From Planctomicrobium piriforme (GTDB taxonomy: Bacteria; Planctomycetota; Planctomycetia; Planctomycetales; Planctomycetaceae), in NCBI RefSeq assembly GCF_900113665.1, contig NZ_FOQD01000001.1, positions 558,001 through 622,000 on the forward strand: a stretch of DNA of 64,000 nucleotides. The letters are read 5' to 3'. Position numbers and translations under genes: made by a program. Under the pieces are notes generated by a model. The model saw nothing but the letters and a program-made list of their open reading frames with translations. It searched no databases and was not told the origin of the DNA. Below, in pieces: positions 46,785-56,640 of the stretch (its first letter is position 1; each line of letters opens with the position of its first letter).

Positions 46785-47258
46785 ATGGAGAATCGTGATC
46801 CAACCCTTTGTCGATCTTTTGTCACATTTGCAAAGTCTTTTCTCGCGGTTCACCCGGAGGTATGGCACCAATGGGTGATTGACGCTGACGAAGACCATGC
46901 CACGCTGTCTCTGTCAGGCTCGGAAAACGGTTTTGAAGTCTTCGTTGAAATCTGGCCGGACTCAATCACCATCTTTGCCGCCGGCGCCCATCGGCACTTT
47001 GAAACCGATTGCTCGACGGTTCCTGAGATTGTGAGTGAGGCGATAAGCATGATTCACGATCTGCTCGGACCGGGGACAAGGGTCATCGAGTACCTGGCCG
47101 GTGGACATCCCTATCGATGGAAGATCGAGTTTTTAAATTCCGGAAACTGGGTCACGGTGGACCGGACGCGACTCTTCTTTTATCGCTACTTCTCAATTCG
47201 TTCCCGTCGCGTACTATCGAATTCAGTGCTCCCCATGCGAGAGCGAGAGATGAATTGA
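46785..47258 (+). CDS. Lower-GC protein of unknown function
   Basis: A protein of about 157 residues begins MENRDPTLCRSFVTFAKSFL. The core (VFVEIWPDSITIFAAGAHRH, IVSEAISMIHDLLGPGTRVI) looks like a mixed alpha/beta orphan or immunity-like fold. The frame extends upstream to a TTG at 46626, adding CEKCKTKS and CNGCAERADCRGGC, which could be a zinc ribbon; that extension lacks a clear ribosome site. GC is near 48%. A 14-bp perfect hairpin starts at the stop codon. Confidence 0.55.
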   Translation: MENRDPTLCRSFVTFAKSFLAVHPEVWHQWVIDADEDHATLSLSGSENGFEVFVEIWPDSITIFAAGAHRHFETDCSTVPEIVSEAISMIHDLLGPGTRVIEYLAGGHPYRWKIEFLNSGNWVTVDRTRLFFYRYFSIRSRRVLSNSVLPMREREMN

Positions 47259-47292
47259 TTGTCCCGGACGCCTCAAAAGCGTCCGGGACAAT
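47258..47292. repeat. Perfect long hairpin, family F
   Basis: ATTGTCCCGGACGC pairs perfectly with GCGTCCGGGACAAT across loop CTCAAAA. It directly follows the stop codon of the 46785-47258 gene. There is no T-run after it. A shorter related palindrome follows miaA. Confidence 0.85.
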
Positions 47293-47316
47293 GGCGTCAT
47301 TCAAGAGTGAGCTTTC

Positions 47317-47634
47317 ATGGCATTCGAACCAGATCAGACACCGCCTACGCGAGACGAACTCGACAAGACGACCGGCACTGTCGTTGTGCAGTTCGGCACT
47401 GGCTGGTGCGGGTACTGCAATCGTTTCGCGCCAATCTTCGAGCGGCTGGTGAAGCAGTATCCCGACGTGCAGCCAATCTGGGTGGAAGATGGACCGGGCC
47501 GCGTTCTGGGCCGGACATTCAAAGTGAAACTGTGGCCGACGCTCGTCTTTCTGAAAGACGGCAAAGTCGTGACTCAACTCGTCCGCCCCACAGAAGCAGA
47601 AGCCGCCGCGGCTTTCGCTGAAATCACAAGCTGA
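47317..47634 (+). CDS. Thioredoxin-like protein
   Basis: This 105-residue protein has a thioredoxin fold with active site GTGWCGYCNRFAPIFERL (CxxC at residues 31-34), and the cis-Pro strand VKLWPTLVFLKDGKVV. It lacks a signal peptide, so it is cytoplasmic. The length matches thioredoxin. It would reduce disulfides using a reductase encoded elsewhere. It is convergent with the M29 gene. Confidence 0.9.
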   Translation: MAFEPDQTPPTRDELDKTTGTVVVQFGTGWCGYCNRFAPIFERLVKQYPDVQPIWVEDGPGRVLGRTFKVKLWPTLVFLKDGKVVTQLVRPTEAEAAAAFAEITS

Positions 47635-47659
47635 TTCAGCTTATCGCTGACGCCCAGGG

Positions 47660-47693
47660 CTCCGTCTGGCACTCAACACTCGACACTCAACTC

Positions 47694-47695
<2 letters not shown>
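47660..47695. repeat. Dispersed repeat family B
   Basis: GGCACTCAACACTCGACACT followed by CAACTCTCAAAG, between two convergent genes. Confidence 0.7.
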
Positions 47696-48809
<1,114 letters not shown>

Positions 48810-48863
48810 GGAGCGAATCCTTTGAAACGCAGCAAGAAGAAAAGTTCTGTGACGTTCATTACG

Positions 48864-48908
48864 TCTCCCTCGCCCCGGTACTTCGGGGAGAGGGCTGGGG
48901 TGAGGGGC
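48864..48908. repeat. Dispersed repeat family A, copy 6
   Basis: TCTCCCTCGCCCCGGTACTT then CGGGGAGAGGGCTGGGGTGA. Nearly the same as the copy at 11297. Confidence 0.85.
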
Positions 48909-48961
48909 TTTGGGCGACCGCTTCACCAACTTAAGACGATGTTCATAGCTGAGTCGCAATA

Positions 48962-49708
48962 TTAAAGCAGCGATTCCAGCAGCATTCGCAACTTCCGCAG
49001 TTCCAGCGGCCGCTGCTCGGCTTCGGTCATGCCGGGGAGCAGTTCGATGGAGAGTGCCCGGGCATACTTGTAGCGTTCGAGCAGGCCGATGAGCTTGCTG
49101 TAATCGACTTCGCCCAGACCGACCTGAACCTGAAGTTGGGCAGCGGTGGAATCTCGCAGGTGGACGTGCAACGTGTGCGGCGTCACCAGTTCCATTACGG
49201 TTTCGACGACCTTGGGATCGAGGAAGTAACTGGGATCAAACGCGAGCCCCAGCTTGTCGACGGCCTGGCACAGTTCGACCGCGGTGTGGGCATCGCCGGT
49301 GAGGCGGCCGGCCTGCGTCTTGATGGCGACACGGATTCCGTTGGAGGTCCCGGTGGCCATCAGTGAGCGGAGGCGATCGATTTCGAGATTGAACGGCGTT
49401 CCCAGTGGTGAGGAGGGGACGACGATCTGCGAAATGCGGAGCGACTTCGCGATCCGGCACAACGCCTGAAATGTCGGCTCGTCCACATCGTGGGCGAGCG
49501 TTAGCGCAATGGGGGAGAGACGCGTGCGGTCGCGCATCCGGGCCATGAACTCGTCGGCATTGGCGGTGACGAACGACGGCTTCAAAGAACCGTTTTCGTC
49601 CAGCCAGATTTCCACGCGATCAAATTCGAGATCGGTGATCTGGTCCAGCGCCTGCCAGAAATCCATCTCAGCAAAACAGCGAGTCGAAGCGGCTACAAAC
49701 ACACGCAC
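48962..49708 (-). CDS. Sugar phosphate isomerase/epimerase-like TIM-barrel protein
   Basis: This 248-residue protein has the AP-endonuclease-2-like TIM barrel: FDRVEIWLDENGSLKPSFVT, GTSNGIRVAIKTQAGRLTGD, KLGLAFDPSYFLDPKVVETV, LHVHLRDSTAAQLQVQVGLG and ALSIELLPGMTEAEQR. The Glu/Asp/His ligands typical of the family appear in EIWLDE, DPSYFL, HVHLRD and SIELLPG. It probably binds a metal and acts on a sugar or sugar phosphate. It precedes the M29 gene on the same strand with a 150-bp gap. Confidence 0.85.
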   Translation of the reverse strand: MRVFVAASTRCFAEMDFWQALDQITDLEFDRVEIWLDENGSLKPSFVTANADEFMARMRDRTRLSPIALTLAHDVDEPTFQALCRIAKSLRISQIVVPSSPLGTPFNLEIDRLRSLMATGTSNGIRVAIKTQAGRLTGDAHTAVELCQAVDKLGLAFDPSYFLDPKVVETVMELVTPHTLHVHLRDSTAAQLQVQVGLGEVDYSKLIGLLERYKYARALSIELLPGMTEAEQRPLELRKLRMLLESLL

Positions 49709-50043
49709 ACCCCTCGTTGGGTTTCCGTCCTTGCATTTGCGTCCGAAGAGCCAATCCGGACGTCAAGAAATCTCCGTTCCAGCCAACGTCAGCGGCTGGG
49801 ATCATGGAGGTAATCTACGCCGGACGGGGTCGGGCCTGCAAGCTTTTCAGCCCGTATCGATTGTGCCGAAGTTCCGATTCTCACGGATTGTCCGCATTTT
49901 CCCACGTCTAATGCCGATAACGATGGAGAAGCGATCAACTTCGGCCGCGCAGATTCTCGATTTCATCTGCGGCCGGCTGCGCGGGTCGACGCGAGCGGTC
50001 ATCTCGCGGACGCCATGGGGGCAATGACTTAGGGAACAATGAC
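49709..50043. other. Intergenic spacer between divergent genes
   Basis: This 335-bp region separates two divergent genes. I see no gene, repeat-family copy or strong consensus promoter. Confidence 0.45.
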
Positions 50044-50562
50044 ATGAAGCGAGCGATCCACGGGATGATGCTGGCCGCGATGCTGGCCGGAGCCTGCAGC
50101 GGCTGCCAGAGTCTCAACCAGACGGCGACCGTCCGCGGTCAGAGCCCGAATCAGGCCCAGACTTACGGTGCCGAAGTCGCCGGACCGACGGGGCATTACC
50201 ACACCCCGGTCCGCTCCGCCGCGAGCGGCATCCAGGATGCCTATCACGAACATCACAATACAACGACCTACTACCCCGGTTCCGGGGGAGTGACCGGCGC
50301 CGGCGGCCATGCCGCCTGTCCGCCGCAGGGAAATTGCCCGCCGCAGGGTTACAACAACTGTCCCCCAGGTGGTTACAACTCGTGTCCGCCGCAGGGCCAG
50401 TGCCCGCCGGGCGGCTGCCGCAGCGGCCTGTGCCGCGACGGCTTCAGCTACGGTTACGAAGTTCCCAACGACCTCGTGTACCCGCAGGAAAATGCCGTCG
50501 GCGGCGCCGTGGTGTATCCGTACTACACCCATCGCGGTCCGAGCGACTTCTTCCGCCAGTAA
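50044..50562 (+). CDS. Cys/Pro-rich lipoprotein with CPPQG repeats
   Basis: This 172-residue lipoprotein has a signal peptide ending in lipobox ACSGC. The mature part is Gly/Pro/Gln-rich and contains short Cys-Pro repeats (CPPQGNCPPQGYNNCPPGGY, NSCPPQGQCPPGGCRSGLC). The eight or more Cys residues suggest disulfide cross-linking outside the cytoplasm. Function is unknown. A terminator follows at 50592-50627. Confidence 0.75.
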   Translation: MKRAIHGMMLAAMLAGACSGCQSLNQTATVRGQSPNQAQTYGAEVAGPTGHYHTPVRSAASGIQDAYHEHHNTTTYYPGSGGVTGAGGHAACPPQGNCPPQGYNNCPPGGYNSCPPQGQCPPGGCRSGLCRDGFSYGYEVPNDLVYPQENAVGGAVVYPYYTHRGPSDFFRQ

Positions 50563-50591
50563 TTCTGATTCGAAGATATTGATGAAAATCG

Positions 50592-50627
50592 AAACCCGCT
50601 TTCGGCCTGGCCGCGAGCGGGTTTTTG
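50592..50627 (+). terminator. Rho-independent terminator
   Basis: AACCCGCT and AGCGGGTT pair across a GC-rich loop and are followed by TTTTG, 30 bp after the lipoprotein stop. Confidence 0.85.
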
Positions 50628-50989
50628 TTTGCGCTGGCCGCAAATTTCCCGGCTGTGCCGTTTTGCAGCGGACGTGTCTCTTTCCGAGACGGCACCCGTT
50701 CCAAGCCGCGCCACCTGATTTCAAAATTGTCGCGATTTTCGCTTGGCACGAGGTGTGCATTTTGTGGGAATCGCTACGGCAGGATCTGCCCGCTCCTGCT
50801 CGGAGCAATACAGGCGTCTTCGAGATGGTCTTGAAGACGCCTGTTCTATTTTGATGAAGGTGCTTTGCGTTTCTCCTCTCAACGTGAAACGCTCAACCCT
50901 CAACGCCCCTGCCTCTGGCTGTTAAACTGGGAAAATCAGGCGACGCACCCGCGCCGCCATCCCGGACACATTCCAGCGGCGGATTTCTC
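50628..50989. other. Intergenic spacer upstream of RNase R
   Basis: This 362-bp spacer holds a 12-bp perfect hairpin at 50810-50844 (ACAGGCGTCTTC and its complement) and a short family B stretch (about 50875-50900). No gene is seen. Confidence 0.5.
50810..50844. repeat. Perfect hairpin upstream of rnr
   Basis: ACAGGCGTCTTC pairs with GAAGACGCCTGT across an 11-nt loop and is followed by TCTATTTT. It could be a terminator-like end of an upstream transcript or a member of the same palindrome group as 47258-47292. Confidence 0.7.
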
Positions 50990-53227
50990 ATGGTCGGATT
51001 ACGGAAACTGATTTCCGAGTTTGTGCAGCGACCCGGCTATGCCGCGATGAAGCCCAAGGCCCTCGCCAAAAAACTGGGCATCACCAAGAGGCGGATGGAA
51101 GAGTTCAACGATGCGCTCTCAGAGGCGGAAGCGGCTGGCGAACTCAAGGTGCTGGAATCCGGACGGGTTCAAGCGAAGCGTCCGGCGAAAACGTACCTGG
51201 GAACGGTTCGCAAAATCGCCCGGGGGGATGCCTTTGTCATCCTTCACGAGCCCAAGCCGACTGACGTGACGGGCGACGTGTATGTCGATGCCCGTGATCT
51301 CAAGGATGCCCAGAGCGGCGATGAAGTTCTGATCAAGTTGCTGAAGCGCCGCGGGCCGTCTGGGCAGCCGACGGGGTTCGTGCAGGAGATTCTGCAACGG
51401 GCGACCAACGTCTTCGTCGGCACCTATCTCGAAGAAGACGAAGCAGGCTGGGTGCAGATCGACGGCAAGGATTACTCGCATCCAGTCTGGGTGGGAGATC
51501 CCGGCGCTAAAGGCGCACAGCCTGGCGATAAGGTCGTCGTCGAAATGCTGCGATTTCCGGCCGTCGGTCAGATCGGCGAAGGGGTGTTGACGAAGGTGCT
51601 GGGCGCGCGGGGCGAACCGGGCGTCGATACGCAGATCGTCATTCACGAGTTCGGGATGCCGGACGAGTTCCCGGAAGCGGTACTCGCCGACGCGCGACTC
51701 GAAGCCGAAAACTTTCGAGAGCACGATCTCAGCGACCGCGAAGACCTCACCGCGATGACGATCGTGACCATCGACCCTGTCGATGCCCGTGACTTCGACG
51801 ATGCCATTTCGCTCGAACGCTGGGAGAACGGGCACTGGCATCTCGGAGTCCACATCGCGGATGTCTCGCATTTCGTCCAGCCGGGGACGGCGCTCGACCG
51901 CGAAGCGGAACGCCGCGGGACCAGCGTTTATCTGCCGACCAAAGTCATTCCGATGCTGCCGGAAGTGATCTCGAACGGGCTGGCCTCACTGCAGGCGAAC
52001 CGCGTGCGGTTCACGATGTCAGCATTTATCGAATTCAGCCCGGAAGGCATTCCGGTCAGCACCCGCTTTTCTCGCTCGGCGATTAAAGTGACGCGGCGGT
52101 TTGCTTACGAACAGGTCATGCCGATTCTGCGCGACCCGACCGATGGACAGGACGTTCCCGACAACATCCGCAAGCTGCTGGCTGACATGCACGAGCTGGC
52201 GATGCTGCTCCGCAGACGACGGTTCACCAGGGGCGCGCTCGAACTGGATATGCCTGAGGTGAAGCTGGATCTCGATAAGGATGGCAAGGTGACGGGGGCT
52301 CACGAGACTGTCCACGATGACAGTCATCAGATCATCGAAGAGTTCATGCTCGCCGCCAACATTGCCGTCGCCGTCGAACTCAACGATCGCGGGCTGACGT
52401 TCATGCGCCGCGTCCATGCCGATCCCAGCCCTCAGAAGCTGGCCGCGCTGCAGGAGTTTGCAGGCAACCTGGGTTACCCGCTCAAGCAGGCTCAAAGCCG
52501 TCGCGATCTACAGAATCTTTTGAAACGGGTGAAGGGGCAACCGGAAGAGCATGCGGTGAACTATGCCCTGCTCCGCAGTCTCAAACAGGCTGAGTATTCA
52601 CCCATCGAACTTGCGCATTACGCGCTCGCAGAGCAGCATTACTGCCATTTCACGAGCCCCATTCGTCGCTACCCTGACCTGTTGATTCACCGCCTGATGG
52701 AATCGGTGATTACCGGCCACAAATCGAGCGGGGGGCCAGGCATGGAAGAGGCGCTGCGGCTGGGGCGGCACTGCTCGATGACCGAGCGCCGCGCCGAACG
52801 GGCCGAGCGCGAGCTGACGAAGATCAAGCTGCTCTCGTATTTCGAAAACCGCACCGGCGAACGGATGGAAGCGATCATCACGGCCGTCGATCGCTACGGG
52901 TTCTTCTGCCGCGGCGTCGAGATCCCCGCAGAAGGGCTGGTGCATATCAGCACGCTCTCGAATCAGGACTACTACGATTTCGACCGGCCGACGATGTCCC
53001 TCATCGCGCGCGGCAGCGGCAAGGCATTCCGACTCGGAGACCGCGTGACGGTGGAAGTGGCGCACGTCGACGTCGATCGACGCGAACTGAACTTCAAACT
53101 GGTCGGCACCGCCCGCCGCCCCCCGCGCCGCCCGAACGAGAACGCCCTGCAGCACGGGCCGCCCAAGTCCCGAAGCCATAAAAAGCCGAGCGACAAAAAG
53201 AAGCCCAACAAGCGCAGGCGGCGCTAG
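50990..53227 (+). CDS. rnr: Ribonuclease R
   Basis: This 745-residue 3'-5' exoribonuclease degrades structured RNA. An N-terminal winged-helix-like region (about 1-65) is followed by cold-shock-type domains, the RNB catalytic domain (TIDPVDARDFDDAISLE, the Asp cluster that binds magnesium, then HLGVHIADVSHFVQPGTALD) and an S1 domain (RMEAIITAVDRYGFFCRGVE). A basic Lys/Arg tail (KKPSDKKKPNKRRRR) follows. Length fits RNase R. It is a single gene. Confidence 0.95.
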   Translation: MVGLRKLISEFVQRPGYAAMKPKALAKKLGITKRRMEEFNDALSEAEAAGELKVLESGRVQAKRPAKTYLGTVRKIARGDAFVILHEPKPTDVTGDVYVDARDLKDAQSGDEVLIKLLKRRGPSGQPTGFVQEILQRATNVFVGTYLEEDEAGWVQIDGKDYSHPVWVGDPGAKGAQPGDKVVVEMLRFPAVGQIGEGVLTKVLGARGEPGVDTQIVIHEFGMPDEFPEAVLADARLEAENFREHDLSDREDLTAMTIVTIDPVDARDFDDAISLERWENGHWHLGVHIADVSHFVQPGTALDREAERRGTSVYLPTKVIPMLPEVISNGLASLQANRVRFTMSAFIEFSPEGIPVSTRFSRSAIKVTRRFAYEQVMPILRDPTDGQDVPDNIRKLLADMHELAMLLRRRRFTRGALELDMPEVKLDLDKDGKVTGAHETVHDDSHQIIEEFMLAANIAVAVELNDRGLTFMRRVHADPSPQKLAALQEFAGNLGYPLKQAQSRRDLQNLLKRVKGQPEEHAVNYALLRSLKQAEYSPIELAHYALAEQHYCHFTSPIRRYPDLLIHRLMESVITGHKSSGGPGMEEALRLGRHCSMTERRAERAERELTKIKLLSYFENRTGERMEAIITAVDRYGFFCRGVEIPAEGLVHISTLSNQDYYDFDRPTMSLIARGSGKAFRLGDRVTVEVAHVDVDRRELNFKLVGTARRPPRRPNENALQHGPPKSRSHKKPSDKKKPNKRRRR

Positions 53228-53279
53228 GCAAACAGCCTGGAATGCCGCGATTTGTTTTTCGAAAAAATCGACAATGCTT

Positions 53280-54011
53280 CTACGGCTTGATTCCATCATC
53301 GTAGTCCAGATGGACATCGTGATCTTCCAGCCATTTTCGCACGGAAAGTAGTTTCTGCTGATATTCAGGAAGTCGGTAAACGTCGACTCGTCTTTCCTTC
53401 ATGATCACGAGAAATGAGCTACTTCGATCTCCAGGTACTTCACGTTTAAAATCTGCGCCACAATCTAACAAGTAGAGTATGGATTCGAATTCGTTGGAGA
53501 GCATGGCGTCATCGAGTGGTGAACGACCTAGCCCATCTGGAAGATTGATGTCAGCGCCATGTTCGACGAGCAGTTTGACATTTTCAGCAGTGTCGTCCAC
53601 ACCCAGTGCAGCCGCGAGTGGAGGGCCTTTGAACGGTGGCCTGGCGCCTTCGTTGATCAAATTCGGATTGCCGCCATGATCCAGGGCAAGCCGCAGCCAG
53701 AATGAATCTTTGGTACAGGCTGCGAAATGCATTACGCATTTCCCATTTTCCACGACGATGTTTGGATCTGCTCCCAGTTCAAGAAGGCGAGCATAAGCCT
53801 TACGCTTTTCGTGCTTCAGAGCTTCAAGCAGCGGGTATGTCCCGCTCGAACCGCGGATGTTCACGTCACCGCCCGCATTGGCGTACTGAGTCACTTTTTC
53901 AGGATCATTCTCTGCGACGGCATTCCAGATGCTGACACCGCCGGCACGACCACTGCAGCTCATTGCCAGAAACAACAGTGCCATGGTGATGACGAGTCGC
54001 GATGCTTTCAT
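53280..54011 (-). CDS. Ankyrin-repeat lipoprotein
   Basis: This 243-residue protein has a lipoprotein signal (MKASRLVITMALLFLAMSCS, lipobox LAMSC). The mature part has at least four ankyrin repeats (EALKHEKRKAYARLLELGAD, LRLALDHGGNPNLINEGARP, VKLLVEHGADINLPDGLGRS, ILYLLDCGADFKREVPGD). It probably binds proteins at the cell surface or in the periplasm. GC is about 45%, lower than neighbours. The ATG at 54011 gives a proper signal; one at 54041 adds ten residues. Confidence 0.8.
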   Translation of the reverse strand: MKASRLVITMALLFLAMSCSGRAGGVSIWNAVAENDPEKVTQYANAGGDVNIRGSSGTYPLLEALKHEKRKAYARLLELGADPNIVVENGKCVMHFAACTKDSFWLRLALDHGGNPNLINEGARPPFKGPPLAAALGVDDTAENVKLLVEHGADINLPDGLGRSPLDDAMLSNEFESILYLLDCGADFKREVPGDRSSSFLVIMKERRVDVYRLPEYQQKLLSVRKWLEDHDVHLDYDDGIKP

Positions 54012-54117
54012 GGTAATCCTTGTGATTCTTCCTGCCAGCAATGCTTCGAGGACAAGGAAGATATCACGGATTGAATGTTGACCGAGAGGGACAACCGAAG
54101 AAAGTCATTTGTCATTG

Positions 54118-54300
54118 GGAAGCGTTGAGCGATGAGGGTTGAGCGTTGAATGAGAGTTTGAATTCCCTCACCCCTGACGTCTGGCCCCTGACCTCTGGCC
54201 CCTGCATCCCCACACTCAACACTCAGCGCTCAACACTCAACTTCGCCGCTGGCTCTGGACCCTCGACACTCGACACTGAACTCCCCTCAACCCGCAAGTA
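54118..54300. repeat. Dispersed repeat families B and D, cluster
   Basis: About 180 bp of low-complexity intergenic text contains TGAGCGATGAGGGTTGAGCG, a D-type segment (CCCTGACCTCTGGCCCCTGC, 54167-54214) and B-type text (CTCTGGACCCTCGACACTCG). Its right part overlaps the last codons of the GGDEF/HD-GYP gene. Confidence 0.8.
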
Positions 54301-56298
54301 CGCCGATTGCGTGGCTCGGCAGCAGGTGATGAGTTCGCTGGCCTTCTGCAGAATTCCGAGCTGGTCGTCGCCGGCGACGGCGGCGCGTTCGAATTCGAGG
54401 GCCTTATCGAGAATTTCCTGGGTGTCCGTGCTGCTGGCAGTGCGCACGATGTGGCTGGCGAGCGCTCGCAAGAGTTCCATGTTCTGCTGATCGACCGCTT
54501 CCGCGAGCCGTTCGAGTTCCATTCCGAGTGCGAGTGCGACATCGAGATTTACCTGCAGCTTCGGACCGGTCTCTTTGGTTTTCGAAAGGACGACTTCGAT
54601 GAACTGTGTGACGATTTCAGGGTCGAACTGAGTGCCTGCACAGCGTCGCAGTTCGGCAATCGCTTCAGCAGGCGAGACCCCTTTACGATAGATCTGGTCG
54701 TTGATCATCGAGTCGTAAGCGTCAGCGACAGCCAGAATCCGCGCTCCCAGCGGGAGCGACTGTTGTCTCGCCAGGCTGTCGGCATAAGCGACCCGGGCGT
54801 TTTCTAGAATCGCTGACAGCTCAGGCGAGGCGAACGCCGTGCGGACAATCTCCAGTCCAATGTGGCTGTAGTTCTGAATGAAATTGCGTTCGTCGGCCGT
54901 CAACGGAGTCTGCTTCAGCAGGATGGAATCCGGAACGCCGATCTTGCCGATGTCATGCAGCAGGGCGGCTGTTTCGAGGACATAACAAGCCGACAGCGAC
55001 ATCAGCCGCTGGCCGAGCGCGACGCTGAGATCAGCGACCCGACGACTGTGAGCGGCCGTGGCGATATCCCGATAGGCGAGCGCCGAGATCAGTGCGGTGA
55101 CCGCCGGGAAGGGAATGACTGCCGAATGGCTGGACTCGACAGCGCTGACAAGCGGACTCGCCTGAACCCCCTTTTCAGGCAGTGATTTGACGACCTGATT
55201 GCGGCCCCGTTGTTTCGCTGCCGAGAGATGCCGTTCCGCCAGATCCAGGAGATCCTGCGGCGAGACCTGCTCGGGATTCCATTCCGCGACGCCGAAGCTC
55301 GCGGTGACTTTGATTTCATCGATTTCGAGCCGGCTGATGCTCTGCCGAATCCGTTCCGCCAAAAACGCGGCATCGTCCAATGTCGTCCGGGGCATCAGCA
55401 TCAGGAACTCTTCGCCGCCGTAACGGCAAACGACATCCCCTGCCCGTGCTGCCTGAAGTATACAGGCCGCGATGTCCCGCAGGACTTTCTCGCCGAGCTG
55501 TTGACCATGCTCGTCGTTGATTGCGCGGAAGCGGTCGATGTCGACCATCACACAGGCGAGTTCCGACTGCCGGTCCAGCGATTCCGACCACAGTTTCTCA
55601 AGCAGTTCGAGTCCGGTACGGCGGTTGAGGCAGCCGGTCGCCGGATCGCGAATGATCAGTTGTTCGAGTTCGGCATTCTGCTGGCGAATCTGCTGGGACG
55701 ACTGCCGGATGGTTTCGAGCAGCGCTTCGGTTTCCGCCTGCTTCTTATGGAGTTTGGTGACATCCTGCAGGCTGCAGAGGGCGCCCCGCGGGCGACGCTT
55801 GCCGTCGGTGATCGGGACCGCTTTGAGCAGCAGCTTGTGTCCGGCCCCGCTCTTGATGCCGAGCAGTTGACCGCAACGATGCCTTCCTTCACGAATCGCA
55901 TCCAGCCAGGGAACTGGGGTTGATGCGGTCCCTGGGACGGCATCGCACCAGGTCCAGGGCAACTCCTTGGCACGGCGTTGCAGCAACCCTTCGCGGGATT
56001 CGCCGCTGAATTCGAGGAACGCATTGTTCACAAAGACAATCTGGCCTGCGTAGTCGAGAACCAGAATCCCTTCGGAGAGGCCATCGAGTGCGGAATGGAA
56101 GTAGAACGGCAACACTTCGGTCGAGCTGGCGTCAATAGTTTTTCCGAGAATGAACCGTGTCAGCCAGCACAGCAGCAGGTTCACTGCCAGCACCGTCGCT
56201 CCGACGACGGCACTGCCCGTCAGCCAGCCAACGCCGCCCCCCGCTGCCGCGCACAGGCAGCCGAGCAGTAAGCGATGTTTCGAGATGAGTGCTGTCAT
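54223..56298 (-). CDS. Membrane PAS-GGDEF protein with degenerate HD-GYP domain
   Basis: This 691-residue protein has two N-terminal membrane helices (about 10-50), a PAS domain (about 65-185, LSEGILVLDYAGQIVFVNNA), a GGDEF domain (about 215-375, catalytic CRYGGEEFLMLM) and an HD-GYP-like domain (about 400-565). The HD part keeps AAHSRRVADLS and AALLHDIGKIGVPDSIL, but where the HHExxDGxGYP segment should lie the sequence reads ENARVAYADSLARQ, so catalysis by that domain is doubtful. It likely makes c-di-GMP. Its last 22 residues (EGSSVSSVEGPEPAAKLSVE...) are encoded by a family B repeat. Confidence 0.88.
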   Translation of the reverse strand: MTALISKHRLLLGCLCAAAGGGVGWLTGSAVVGATVLAVNLLLCWLTRFILGKTIDASSTEVLPFYFHSALDGLSEGILVLDYAGQIVFVNNAFLEFSGESREGLLQRRAKELPWTWCDAVPGTASTPVPWLDAIREGRHRCGQLLGIKSGAGHKLLLKAVPITDGKRRPRGALCSLQDVTKLHKKQAETEALLETIRQSSQQIRQQNAELEQLIIRDPATGCLNRRTGLELLEKLWSESLDRQSELACVMVDIDRFRAINDEHGQQLGEKVLRDIAACILQAARAGDVVCRYGGEEFLMLMPRTTLDDAAFLAERIRQSISRLEIDEIKVTASFGVAEWNPEQVSPQDLLDLAERHLSAAKQRGRNQVVKSLPEKGVQASPLVSAVESSHSAVIPFPAVTALISALAYRDIATAAHSRRVADLSVALGQRLMSLSACYVLETAALLHDIGKIGVPDSILLKQTPLTADERNFIQNYSHIGLEIVRTAFASPELSAILENARVAYADSLARQQSLPLGARILAVADAYDSMINDQIYRKGVSPAEAIAELRRCAGTQFDPEIVTQFIEVVLSKTKETGPKLQVNLDVALALGMELERLAEAVDQQNMELLRALASHIVRTASSTDTQEILDKALEFERAAVAGDDQLGILQKASELITCCRATQSAYLRVEGSSVSSVEGPEPAAKLSVER

Positions 56299-56640
56299 GA
56301 GAACGGCTTGGCCCGATTCGAACGGTTGTCACATGTGGGCCGACGCTGACGGATTCTCTGCGACCGCGCAGTGTTGCCCTTGCAGGTTCATAGCTTCTGA
56401 TTCGCATGCGATCAGACATGATCCCCCCTCGTGACGCATAGATTTTCATCGATCCACACGCAGCACTTCCAATCGTTCCGATGGTGCAAATTGTGAACGT
56501 CCCGGCGGAAGCAGGAAGTGCTGCGAAGTGCAGCGGTTGTGGCGATCACTCGAAATTTTGTCGGATTGTTGTACGGATGCCGTGGCCGCCGGGCACTATT
56601 TCAATTGTTCCCGGGCCTGCGCTCTTCGATCGGAATTCCC
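56299..56640. other. Intergenic spacer between divergent genes
   Basis: This 342-bp divergent spacer has no convincing gene or repeat copy. It should contain promoters for the GGDEF gene and the 700-residue gene. Confidence 0.45.
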
